Below, piece by piece: positions 1-6,744 of a stretch of DNA of 45,707 nucleotides. The translations under genes and the position numbers were made by a program. This stretch comes from Treponema sp. (GTDB taxonomy: Bacteria; Spirochaetota; Spirochaetia; Treponematales; Breznakiellaceae), in NCBI GenBank assembly GCA_031273265.1, contig JAISSH010000130.1, positions 1-45,707 on the forward strand, read 5' to 3'. Position 1 is the first letter of the stretch, and every line of letters starts with the position of its first letter. A model generated the notes under the pieces. The model worked only from the letters and a program-made list of their open reading frames with translations. It was not told where the DNA came from and did no database searches.

Positions 1-257
1 TTGTCTTCCGGCACGACGACCGTTATAAACGGGGAACTCAGGTACCAGCCGTACATGGTCGCTGAAATGTTGGATCCCATGCCGATATGGGGATTCCAGT
101 TGACGGGGTAGGCGTTGTAAGCGCGCCATGTGTACTTCGCTTCCTGCTGTGAAGCCGCGGGACCCCGGCCCGCGTTGGTGTTGCAGGCCGCCAAGACCAA
201 GGCCGCCGTTAAAATCAGGGCCCCGGCAATCAAACATGAGTTAAGCTTCTTCGTCAT
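1..257 (-). CDS. Solute-binding lipoprotein, family 5-like, N-terminal part only
   Basis: The first 85 codons of a gene that runs off the left edge. The start is ATG at 257 with a strong ribosome site (AGGAGG, 262-271). A charged N-terminus (MTKKLNS), a hydrophobic stretch and the lipobox LAAC form a lipoprotein signal peptide, so the mature protein should be lipid-anchored from the Cys. The following segment (YTWRAYNAYPVNWNPHIG) resembles the start of the mature domain of peptide/oligosaccharide ABC-transporter binding proteins (SBP family 5), where an early 'NP' segment precedes the first lobe. Inference: substrate capture for an ABC importer whose other genes lie outside the window. Ligand cannot be judged. 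The overlapping plus-strand reading frame at 130-426 is a shadow. Confidence 0.72.
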   Translation of the reverse strand, partial: MTKKLNSCLIAGALILTAALVLAACNTNAGRGPAASQQEAKYTWRAYNAYPVNWNPHIGMGSNISATMYGWYLSSPFITVVVPED

Positions 258-370
258 TCGTTTTCCTCCTAAAGTAAGCTATCGTTATAAAATACCCGAA
301 TTCCGGGTTGCCCGCAATGTTTTTCGCAACCCGCTCCTTGCTTCGGTTATTCGTGTTGAGGGGTTTAATA

Positions 371-463
371 CCCCGCCTCTGGGGCGGTTAAAAAGGTATT
401 ATACCCCGAATACAAATACCTTATAAGAACAACATACCCCGTCCCTTTAGGGCGGGGTTGTTG
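371..463. repeat. Two GC-rich hairpins, one shared with the right end of the window
   Basis: Between the lipoprotein gene and the ATPase gene lie two inverted repeats: a short one at 371-388 (CCGCC/GGCGG) and a longer one at 430-463 with arms CAACA..CCCCG and CGGGG.TTGTTG around CCCT-tt-AGGG. The core ATACCCCGTCCCTTTAGGGC recurs, inverted, at 44720-44758. There is no T-run after it here, so it reads as a dispersed palindromic repeat more than a clear terminator. Nothing else codes in 258-524 apart from the promoter described separately. Confidence 0.6.
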
Positions 464-464
464 A

Positions 465-516
465 TTGACAGACAGTCATTTTTCGGCTAAAATCGGTATA
501 TAACCGATATTAGCCG
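465..516 (+). promoter_or_regulatory. Promoter with palindrome covering the -10 (ATPase gene)
   Basis: TTGACA (465-470), a 17-base spacer and TAAAAT (488-493) form a good sigma-70-type promoter. A 33-base palindrome (484-516) starts just before the -10 and ends at the ribosome site: arms 484-497 and 503-516 match at 13 of 14 positions around ATATA. It could be a repressor operator, or a hairpin at the very 5' end of the mRNA. Confidence 0.7.
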
Positions 517-524
517 AGGAATAA

Positions 525-1760
525 ATGATTGATTACATTAACCGGCACTTAAAAGACGCTTTTTTACGGGCTTCTGCTGAGTATCCTGCCATACTTTTAA
601 CAGGACCGCGGCAAACAGGCAAGACTACCCTGCTAAAGCGGCTCATGGACGCTGAAGGACGGAATAGGACATATGTGAGTCTTGATGATTATGATGCTTT
701 GACTATCGCGTTAGGCGATCCTGTTATGTTTTTTCAAACTTATAAACCGCCGCTTCTTATAGATGAAGTTCAATACGCGCCCGGTCTTTTCACAGGAATA
801 AAACGGCTGATAGATAAAGGGGCGGTTCCCGGTGATTTTTGGATGACAGGCTCTCAGCTTTTCAAGATGATGAAGGGAGTTCAGGAATCACTTGCCGGAC
901 GCCTGGCTCTGTTTCATCTGTCCCCTTTGTCTCAACAGGAGATTTTTCCCAACTTTGAACCCGGGGTATTTAAACCCGACTACCAGCTTCTTCTGAGCCG
1001 GCAGGAAAAGACCGCCCCGCTTGCCGCTGTTGATATATACGAGCGCATTTTCCGCGGAAGTATGCCGGCTCTAATCAGCGGAAAATTCAGCGACAGGGAT
1101 CTCTATTATTCAAGTTATGTGAAAACATATCTGGAGCGGGATATTCGGGACATTGCGTCTGGAATTGATTTCCTGAAATTCACGGATTTTATACGAGCCG
1201 CTGCCGCGCGGACAGCGCAGTTGATAAACTATAAACATATTGCCGATGACGCGGGAATAAATCAGGAAACAGCCAAAAGCTGGCTGCAGCTTCTCGAAAC
1301 TCTTGGAATAATTTTTTTTGTAAGACCATATCACCATAACACACTGAAACGTATGATAAAAACTCCTAAACTTTATTTTTACGATACAGGATTTGCGGTT
1401 TTTTTAACGAAATGGAATTCCCCGGAAACATTGATGAACGGCGCAATGAACGGCGCTTTTCTGGAAAACTATGTTACATCGGAAATAATCAAAGGCTGCG
1501 AAAATTCCGGCAAAGAAGCCGCCCTGTATTTTTACCGGGACAAGGACTCAAAGGAGATAGACCTTCTGCTTGAAAGCGACGGTATGCTTGAACCTGTCGA
1601 AATAAAAAAGACAGCGTCCCCTTCAAAAGGAATGATTTCTTCTTTTGCAGTTCTTGAAAGACCTCCCCTTCGCCGCGGGACAGGCGCTCTTATCTGTTTA
1701 GCCGAACATCTTGGCGCATTTGACAGCGAAAATTTAATTGTACCTGTGGGTCTTGTGTAA
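525..1760 (+). CDS. AAA_14/DUF4143 family ATPase
   Basis: A 411-residue protein of the widespread AAA_14 plus DUF4143 family. Visible are the Walker A motif GPRQTGKTT (about residues 27-35), the Walker B motif LLIDEVQYAP (about 77-86) and a sensor-like TGSQ. The middle and C-terminal part is the DUF4143 region, ending in an acidic/lysine pattern (KEIDLLLE...EPVEIKK) that resembles a PD-(D/E)XK nuclease-fold core. Length is normal, so the gene looks intact. The biochemical role of the family is not settled; copies are common in accessory regions of treponemes and other anaerobes. It stands alone, transcribed from a promoter overlapped by a palindrome, with ATG 525 preceded by GAGGA. Confidence 0.88.
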   Translation: MIDYINRHLKDAFLRASAEYPAILLTGPRQTGKTTLLKRLMDAEGRNRTYVSLDDYDALTIALGDPVMFFQTYKPPLLIDEVQYAPGLFTGIKRLIDKGAVPGDFWMTGSQLFKMMKGVQESLAGRLALFHLSPLSQQEIFPNFEPGVFKPDYQLLLSRQEKTAPLAAVDIYERIFRGSMPALISGKFSDRDLYYSSYVKTYLERDIRDIASGIDFLKFTDFIRAAAARTAQLINYKHIADDAGINQETAKSWLQLLETLGIIFFVRPYHHNTLKRMIKTPKLYFYDTGFAVFLTKWNSPETLMNGAMNGAFLENYVTSEIIKGCENSGKEAALYFYRDKDSKEIDLLLESDGMLEPVEIKKTASPSKGMISSFAVLERPPLRRGTGALICLAEHLGAFDSENLIVPVGLV

Positions 1761-1950
1761 TGCGGCGGCGTGAAGTCCTGCCGGTTTTTTGCTTTCATAC
1801 GAGTGTACGGCGAAAAAATGAAAAAACCCGCCCCAAAACGGATGTTTGAGCAGGTCTTTTTATCCAATACATTATAATGCCAATAATGCCAGCCCCAATG
1901 AGCTGATGGGCGGACTGTAGCCGCCCCAAAAGAACAAATACGAGGAAGCT

Positions 1951-2298
1951 TTAATTTCTGGCTGCAGCAGGTTGGCTTACATATTGTATGGCAATGCCTG
2001 TTGCTACAAAAACTGCCCCGTGCCCTGTCCGTGTTACACTCTCGATTCTAATATCAAGTACAGCGTTGGCGGCCGGGAAAGACTCCCTTGCATGGTTAAG
2101 CATATCCGCATAGGATATACCCTTGCGTTGGGGTTGTTGAAATTCTACAATTCCTAGAACGGTAAAATCACGTGGATTTGGCTGTATCCATTTTGTTTCC
2201 ACAGGATCTACTACTGTAATTGACGTACAGCCCGTCATTGAGAACCCGATTATAGCGGCAATGGCTATAATCCCCAACAGTTTCATTTTGTTCTTCAT
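1951..2298 (-). CDS. Small lipoprotein of unknown function
   Basis: A 115-residue protein with a clear lipoprotein signal: KNKMK, a hydrophobic run and the lipobox MTGC at about residues 21-24. The mature part (about 90 residues) contains a FTVLGIVEF segment and SYADMLNHAR, a pattern seen in small spirochaete lipoproteins, but I cannot assign a function. The ribosome site AAGGAGTT sits close to ATG 2298. The gene is divergent from an XRE regulator at 2495, and its leader (GGTATCaCAAAAAAGGAGT) is nearly identical to that of the small gene at 44470-44634, which is also divergent from an XRE gene. The 1761-1950 gap downstream holds only an imperfect GGGCGG/CCGCCC hairpin (1908-1926) and no gene that I can see. 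Confidence 0.75.
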   Translation of the reverse strand: MKNKMKLLGIIAIAAIIGFSMTGCTSITVVDPVETKWIQPNPRDFTVLGIVEFQQPQRKGISYADMLNHARESFPAANAVLDIRIESVTRTGHGAVFVATGIAIQYVSQPAAARN

Positions 2299-2388
2299 AA
2301 AGAACTCCTTTTTTGTGATACCCGTCCTTTTTACAGATAATCACATTGAATTAACCGCCCTCAAGAGCGGTATATAACGGCGGCGAGC

Positions 2389-2461
2389 CATATTTTAGTC
2401 CTTAAAAGACACAAATATTGCTCGCTTGGTATTATAATACACATATTTTAGTCGTTGTCAA
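2389..2461 (-). promoter_or_regulatory. Promoter and repeated motif between lipoprotein and XRE gene
   Basis: On the minus strand TTGACA (2456-2461) is followed after 16 bases by TATTAT (2434-2439), or after 19 by TATAAT, driving the lipoprotein. The 12-base motif GACTAAAATATG (minus strand) lies in the spacer (2442-2453) and again downstream (2389-2400), a direct repeat 53 bases apart. This suggests operator sites for the neighbouring XRE protein. An imperfect ACCGC/GCGGT hairpin is at about 2354-2371. Confidence 0.5.
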
Positions 2462-2494
2462 GGTATATTACCAATTTTTGTGTAATCTGCTTTA

Positions 2495-2803
2495 ATGGGA
2501 TTTGGAGAGAATTTAAAACAAGAATTGACCTATAATGGTATGTTAAAAAAGGAATTGTCCGCTTTATCGGGAGTTAATAAAAGGGCTATAGATACATATG
2601 TGCGAACAAGGGCTTCTATGCCCCCCGCCGATGCCGCGGTGAAAATCGCGAAGGCATTGGGGGTTACGGTAGAATATCTGGTTACAGGGGAAGATTCTTC
2701 CATGTCCAAAGAAGTCAACAGGATAACACGCAGTATCCTCAGCCTCAATCAGCGGGATCGTAAGCTTGTTGTTTCGCTGGTTAAGTCAATGGGTGAGTTA
2801 TAG
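2495..2803 (+). CDS. XRE-family helix-turn-helix regulator
   Basis: A 102-residue Cro/CI-type regulator. The helix-turn-helix spans roughly residues 5-65: LKQELTYNGMLKKELSALSG, then VNKRAIDTYVRTRASMPPADAAVKIA, followed by ALGVTVEYLVTG, the typical end of an XRE domain. The C-terminal 30 residues (SILSLNQRDRKLVVSLVKSM) form a short helix, possibly for dimerisation. No Shine-Dalgarno is visible before ATG 2495; a TGTAAT at 2481-2486 could be a -10 that would give a nearly leaderless mRNA. It is divergent from a small lipoprotein and probably autoregulatory; the likely target is the shared intergenic region. A related protein is at 44816-45202. Confidence 0.85.
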   Translation: MGFGENLKQELTYNGMLKKELSALSGVNKRAIDTYVRTRASMPPADAAVKIAKALGVTVEYLVTGEDSSMSKEVNRITRSILSLNQRDRKLVVSLVKSMGEL

Positions 2804-2862
2804 AAAAACGGTAAAATTGGTCAGAATGCGGCGAAAAAGCCCCGCCGGGGACAGTTTCAGCC

Positions 2863-3270
2863 TTATAATGCCAAAAATTCATCAGGAGTAATGGCAGGAA
2901 CTGGTGATTTGGAATAGTCTTTAATATTTCGCGTTATGATGTAATCGGCTTTTTCCCGCTGGGCAATAGCGGCAATAACTGCGTCCTCAAAGTCCGAAAA
3001 ACCTAATTCTGCCGCAGAAAAAACATCGTCTACCAGAGTGTTTACCGGTTTAATGATTTCCAGAAGGTCGAATATAAATTTGACTGCGGTTTTTGTATCG
3101 GCATATTGTTTTCTAATCAAATAGTAAATATCTGTAATGGAGCTTGTGCCAACTATGCCCTCTATTTTTTCTTCTGCTGTGAGCATGAAAATCTTGTTTG
3201 AACTTTCAAAAAATGGCTCTCTGTGTTTAAGAATATCTATGATGATGTTTGTATCAAAATATAACTTCAC
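2863..3270 (-). CDS. PIN-domain toxin (VapC-like ribonuclease)
   Basis: A 135-residue single PIN domain. The expected acidic residues are visible: D6 in YFDTNIIID, an acidic residue in TSSITDIYYL (about 47), D93/D96 in GFSDFEDAV and D118 in TRNIKDYS. PIN toxins of VapBC systems are Mg-dependent ribonucleases that cut tRNA or rRNA and are held inactive by the upstream-encoded antitoxin. The start is GTG (3268-3270), overlapping the antitoxin stop as GTGA, a translationally coupled arrangement that is standard for toxin-antitoxin pairs. Length is normal and the motifs are intact, so it is probably functional. Confidence 0.85.
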   Translation of the reverse strand: MKLYFDTNIIIDILKHREPFFESSNKIFMLTAEEKIEGIVGTSSITDIYYLIRKQYADTKTAVKFIFDLLEIIKPVNTLVDDVFSAAELGFSDFEDAVIAAIAQREKADYIITRNIKDYSKSPVPAITPDEFLAL

Positions 3271-3497
3271 TGGCGGCTGAGTCTTTCCATACGGGCTTCT
3301 TCAAGTGTTATATCGCTGTCTGAAAGAATACCGGTAATTCTACCAAGAGCGGCAATTTTTTCCCTTTTATCAATATTGCCTTCTGCCTGATTCGCCGGTT
3401 TCAGGAAAGTAACAATCACATCGTATTTATTACTGACCGGCACTGGCTCGCTGATTGTTATGCTTCCATCAGCATAAATTCCTTGAACGGCAAACAT
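3267..3497 (-). CDS. Antitoxin partner of the PIN toxin
   Basis: A 76-residue protein read from ATG 3497, chosen because a ribosome site (GGGAGA, 3505-3510) lies at the right distance; the longer frame beginning at 3545 has no such site. The N-terminus (FAVQGIYADGSITISEPVPV) is a beta-strand-rich segment like the AbrB/Phd-like DNA-binding end of small antitoxins, and the C-terminus (DSDITLEEARMERLSRQ) is charged and helical, a typical toxin-binding tail. It ends in a GTGA overlap with the PIN toxin gene. Function is inferred mainly from this context. It probably neutralises the toxin and represses the pair. Confidence 0.75.
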   Translation of the reverse strand: MFAVQGIYADGSITISEPVPVSNKYDVIVTFLKPANQAEGNIDKREKIAALGRITGILSDSDITLEEARMERLSRQ

Positions 3498-3558
3498 ATT
3501 ATAATCTCCCTGTACAAATATATCGCAAAAAACAAGAGAATGCAATAGTATACCCCTC

Positions 3559-3587
3559 TCGACAAAACTTTGAAAATTGCGTATAGT
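3559..3587 (+). promoter_or_regulatory. Predicted serC promoter
   Basis: TCGACA (3559-3564), 17 bases, TATAGT (3582-3587). The start of transcription would fall near 3594, at the beginning of the duplicated hairpin leader. Confidence 0.6.
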
Positions 3588-3593
3588 ACAAGT

Positions 3594-3686
3594 AAATCGC
3601 CGCTTGCGCGGCTGATATAGGAGTTATTGTTTCCGCGTTGCGGAAACTTTCGGTTGAAATCGCCGCTCACGCGGCTGATATAGGAG
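3594..3686 (+). repeat. Duplicated hairpin leader upstream of serC
   Basis: Two copies of a 30-base unit (3594-3623 and 3657-3686), differing only in the two bases of the small hairpin loop (CCGC-TTGC-GCGG versus CCGC-TCAC-GCGG), each ending in GATATAGGAG. Between them lies a perfect 8-bp hairpin (3629-3636/3640-3647, GTTTCCGC-gtt-GCGGAAAC). The second copy supplies the serC ribosome site; the first has the same site but no start codon after it. All three hairpins should be in the mRNA leader. Confidence 0.75.
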
Positions 3687-3691
3687 ATAAA

Positions 3692-4792
3692 ATGCGTGTT
3701 TTGAATTTTTCCCCAGGACCCTCGGCTCTTCCATTGCCGGTTCTTGAAAGAGCCGCGGCTGAGATGACGGACACAAATGGCACAGGACAGTCGGTAATGG
3801 AGATGAGTCACCGTTCAAAGGACTTTAAGCCCATTATCGAGAAAACGGAAGCTCTTTTGCGCGAGCTTATGGGAATTCCGGCGAATTATAAGGTGCTTTT
3901 TTTACAGGGCGGCGCCTCGCTTCAGTTCTCGATGATTCCGCTTAATCTTGCCGCGGGCGATGCGCCGGGCAAAGGGAAAAAGGTTTCCTATATTGATACC
4001 GGCGTTTGGTCGGATAAAGCTATAAAAGAAGCGAAGAAATACGCCGCTGTGGAAGTTAGGGCGAGTTCCAAAGACAAAGCCTACACATACATACCGCAGG
4101 CGCCCGCGCCGGGAGCGGACGATGCTTATTATCACATAACGCTGAATAACACAATCGTCGGTACAAAGTGGGATAAGATTCCTAATACCGGCTCTGTCCC
4201 TCTGGTTTCGGACGTTTCGAGTTGTATTCTTTCCGAGCCGCTTGACGTGGGCAAATTCGGGATTCTTTACGCCGGGGCGCAGAAGAACCTCGGTCCTGCC
4301 GGGACAACCGTGGTCATTATCCGCGAAGATTTAATCGGCAAAGCGCCCGACTGGGTGCCGGTGATGCTCCGCTACGACACTCATTCCGCCGAAGGTTCAA
4401 TGTACAACACTCCGCCGTGTTACGGCATCTACATAATTGGTCTTGTTCTGGAATGGCTGAAAAATTTGGGCGGCGTTGACGCAATCGGTAAGCTGAACCG
4501 GGAGAAAGCGGAGTTGTTTTACAATTATCTTGACAACTCGAAATTCTTTTATTCGCCGGTGGAAAAACCCTATCGCAGTCTTATGAACATTCCCTTTGTT
4601 ACAAGGGAGAAAGATGAAACAAAGAAGGGCGAACTGGAAACGCGCTTTGTCAAAGAAGCGGCGGCGGTCGGTTTGCTGAACCTTGCCGGACATCGTCTTG
4701 TAGGCGGTATGAGGGCAAGTATTTACAACGCTATGACTATAGAAGGAGTCAAGGCGTTGATAAACTTTATGGAAAAATTTGAGAAGGTGTAA
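3692..4792 (+). CDS. serC: Phosphoserine aminotransferase
   Basis: Converts 3-phosphohydroxypyruvate and glutamate to phosphoserine with pyridoxal phosphate, the second step of serine biosynthesis. ATG 3692 is chosen because it follows GGAG and begins with the family's N-terminal pattern (NFSPGPSALP); the frame could extend to 3638 but that would translate the leader hairpins. Further family marks are VMEMSHRSKDF, LFLQGGASLQFSMIPLNL, the PLP-lysine region (GILYAGAQKNLGPAG) and the C-terminal GHRLVGGMRASIYNAM. About 366 residues, normal for the family. The gene ends two bases before serA, so the two are an operon. It sits behind a promoter and an unusual duplicated hairpin leader. Confidence 0.95.
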   Translation: MRVLNFSPGPSALPLPVLERAAAEMTDTNGTGQSVMEMSHRSKDFKPIIEKTEALLRELMGIPANYKVLFLQGGASLQFSMIPLNLAAGDAPGKGKKVSYIDTGVWSDKAIKEAKKYAAVEVRASSKDKAYTYIPQAPAPGADDAYYHITLNNTIVGTKWDKIPNTGSVPLVSDVSSCILSEPLDVGKFGILYAGAQKNLGPAGTTVVIIREDLIGKAPDWVPVMLRYDTHSAEGSMYNTPPCYGIYIIGLVLEWLKNLGGVDAIGKLNREKAELFYNYLDNSKFFYSPVEKPYRSLMNIPFVTREKDETKKGELETRFVKEAAAVGLLNLAGHRLVGGMRASIYNAMTIEGVKALINFMEKFEKV

Positions 4793-4794
4793 CT

Positions 4795-5961
4795 ATGTTT
4801 CGTATTCAAACATTGAATAAAATTTCCCCTGTCGGGCTGGATCTCTTTCCGAGGGACAAGTATGAGATCGCCAGCGATATTCCCAATCCCGACGCGATTT
4901 TGGTTCGCAGTGCGGACATGAACAGCGTTGAAATTCCCTCTTCTGTTCTGGCAATTGCCAGAGCGGGGGCGGGGTACAACAATATTCCCGTTCAGCGCTG
5001 CAGTGAGAGCGGGGTAGTGGTCTTTAACACTCCTGGCGCGAACGCCAACGCCGTAAAGGAAATTACACTGGCGGCGATGCTTCTTGCGTCACGCGACATT
5101 GTCGGCGGCATAAACTGGACTTCTTCCGTCGCGGACAGAGCCGATGTAGCGGAACTTGTAGAAAAAGAGAAATCCAAATTTACGGGACCGGAACTGAAAG
5201 GCAAGACGCTGGGCGTTATCGGTCTTGGCGCTATCGGCGTAATGGTCGCGAATGACGCGGTTGCCCTGGATATGGATGTTATCGGCTATGATCCGTACAT
5301 TTCCGTAGACGCGGCGTGGAATCTTTCCAGAGAGGTTATTCGCGCCGAAACGCTTGAAAGCCTGCTTTCAAAATCCGATTATATTACTCTGCACATTCCC
5401 TTAAGCGACGCGACCAAAGGTCTTCTGGACGCCGAAAAATTCCGCCAGATGAAAAAGGACGCCAAAATTTTCAATTTTTCGCGTAACGCGCTTGTGAAAG
5501 ATAAGGATATAATCGAAGCGTTGAATTCCGAAAAGTTAAGCGCGTATGTTACGGATTTCCCCACTGTCGAGCTTTTATCCTGTAAAAAAGTGATCTGCAT
5601 TCCGCACCTTGGGGCGTCCACTCCCGAAGCTGAGGACAACTGCGCGATTATGGCGGTTAGGCAGACTATTGATTTTCTGGAAGCCGGAACAATTCGCAAC
5701 TCTGTAAATTTTCCGCGCTGTAAGCTTGACCAGCGCGCACCCCACAGGCTTCTTGTGGCAAACAAGAACATTCCGAACATGGTAGGTCAGATTACGACTA
5801 TTCTCGCGGGCGCAAGCCTGAATATTACCGACTTAATCAACCATCATCGCGATGAATATGCGTATAACATTATAGATACCGAACAAAAGATTCCTTCTCA
5901 AGTGTTGGATCAAATTGGCAAAGTGGAAGGAATTATCAGGGTTCGTTCAATTGAAAGGTAA
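4795..5961 (+). CDS. serA: D-3-phosphoglycerate dehydrogenase
   Basis: Catalyses the NAD-dependent first step of serine biosynthesis. The 388-residue protein shows the N-terminal substrate domain (AIARAGAGYNNIPVQ), the nucleotide-binding motif (GKTLGVIGLGAIG, about residues 138-150), the catalytic-region segments (DYITLHIPLSDAT, FNFSRNALV, IPHLGASTPEAEDN with the catalytic His) and a C-terminal ACT-like regulatory domain (about 315-388, NIPNMVGQITTILAGASLNI). This is the short form with one ACT domain, typical of spirochaetes and Bacteroidetes. The usual active-site 'FSRG' reads NFSRNALV, that is Asn in place of Gly. Start ATG 4795 is two bases after the serC stop, so translation is probably coupled. 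Confidence 0.93.
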   Translation: MFRIQTLNKISPVGLDLFPRDKYEIASDIPNPDAILVRSADMNSVEIPSSVLAIARAGAGYNNIPVQRCSESGVVVFNTPGANANAVKEITLAAMLLASRDIVGGINWTSSVADRADVAELVEKEKSKFTGPELKGKTLGVIGLGAIGVMVANDAVALDMDVIGYDPYISVDAAWNLSREVIRAETLESLLSKSDYITLHIPLSDATKGLLDAEKFRQMKKDAKIFNFSRNALVKDKDIIEALNSEKLSAYVTDFPTVELLSCKKVICIPHLGASTPEAEDNCAIMAVRQTIDFLEAGTIRNSVNFPRCKLDQRAPHRLLVANKNIPNMVGQITTILAGASLNITDLINHHRDEYAYNIIDTEQKIPSQVLDQIGKVEGIIRVRSIER

Positions 5962-5973
5962 ATTTTTCCGCAG

Positions 5974-6744
5974 ATGAATTTTTATAGCGTTAGAATAGAA
6001 AAAATAATTCCCCTGTTTACGGGGGTGTTGGGCTCTCTTGTTTTGTGTGCGCTAATCGCCTTTCACACTTCCTTTTTTGTTAAACCGGAAATTGCGGCTG
6101 ATACGGCGGAATTTTCCATTGAAGAAAAATATGAAGCCGCCGGACTGCTTTTAACGGAGAAGGAAATAGTTCCCGACTCTGTTCTGGAATATTACCGTAA
6201 TGATGAATACCGGGAATGGGTAATCAGTTTCTTTACGGGGCTGTGTTCAAACCGCGATATAGCGAAGGCTATTTTAAGCGGCGCTGATGAATATGACGTA
6301 CCTGCCGCTCTTGCCTTTGCACTTAGCTGGGAAGAGAGCAAATTTAATCCGCGCGCGGTGAACCGCCGCAACCGGGACGGAAGCATAGATCGAGGTCTTT
6401 TTCAGCTTAACAGCAGATCGTTTCCCGATTTGGATATAAGTGATTTTTACGGCATTAGATCCAACGCGCGTTACGGAATAGGTCACCTGCGGCATTGTTT
6501 GAATTCGGGAGGCAGTGAAGTTTCCGCTCTTGCGATGTACAACGCCGGAGCAGGAAAGGTGAATAATACCGGCGCGCCAAAGGTTACGCTGGATTATATC
6601 AGCCGCATTTTGGAAAACAGAAGCAAGATAGAGAGCCGTTTTCATACCCTGCTTATTGAAGAAGAGGAAAGCCGCATCGTGGAAGAAATCAAACCCGCCC
6701 AGCCTCAATTCAGCCGCACTTTAAGCTCCGCCTCTCCGCTGTAG
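5974..6744 (+). CDS. Membrane-anchored lytic transglycosylase (SLT family)
   Basis: A 256-residue protein with an N-terminal membrane anchor (about residues 10-35, no clear cleavage site) and a soluble-lytic-transglycosylase domain (about 95-215). The catalytic glutamate is in SWEESKFNP (E121), followed by RGLFQLN and AMYNAGAGKV, the classical motifs of family 1 enzymes. Such enzymes cleave the MurNAc-GlcNAc bond of peptidoglycan, forming 1,6-anhydro ends, in wall turnover or in making room for envelope machines. The start is 12 bases after serA; it may be co-transcribed. The gene's last 40 bases overlap the convergent glycosidase gene, so the acidic/basic C-terminal tail (about 230-256) is encoded over the other gene's end. 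Confidence 0.87.
   Translation: MNFYSVRIEKIIPLFTGVLGSLVLCALIAFHTSFFVKPEIAADTAEFSIEEKYEAAGLLLTEKEIVPDSVLEYYRNDEYREWVISFFTGLCSNRDIAKAILSGADEYDVPAALAFALSWEESKFNPRAVNRRNRDGSIDRGLFQLNSRSFPDLDISDFYGIRSNARYGIGHLRHCLNSGGSEVSALAMYNAGAGKVNNTGAPKVTLDYISRILENRSKIESRFHTLLIEEEESRIVEEIKPAQPQFSRTLSSASPL

Noticed and set aside
130-426. 98-codon plus-strand frame
   Set aside because: It lies opposite the lipoprotein signal peptide and runs into palindromic DNA; the minus-strand gene has a lipobox and ribosome site, this frame has neither.
1908-1926. Terminator after the lipoprotein gene
   Set aside because: The GGGCGG/CCGCCC hairpin has no T-run on either strand.
1-3545. Prophage or integrative element at the left end
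   Set aside because: No integrase, structural or transposase gene; only scattered accessory genes are visible.
3594-3686. CRISPR-like array
   Set aside because: Only two units, repeats are hairpins carrying ribosome sites, the spacer is itself a palindrome, and no cas genes are present.
3458-3811. 117-codon minus-strand frame through the serC leader
   Set aside because: It reads the duplicated hairpin units as a repeated peptide (SYISR..SGDF); an open frame by periodicity, opposite serC and its promoter.
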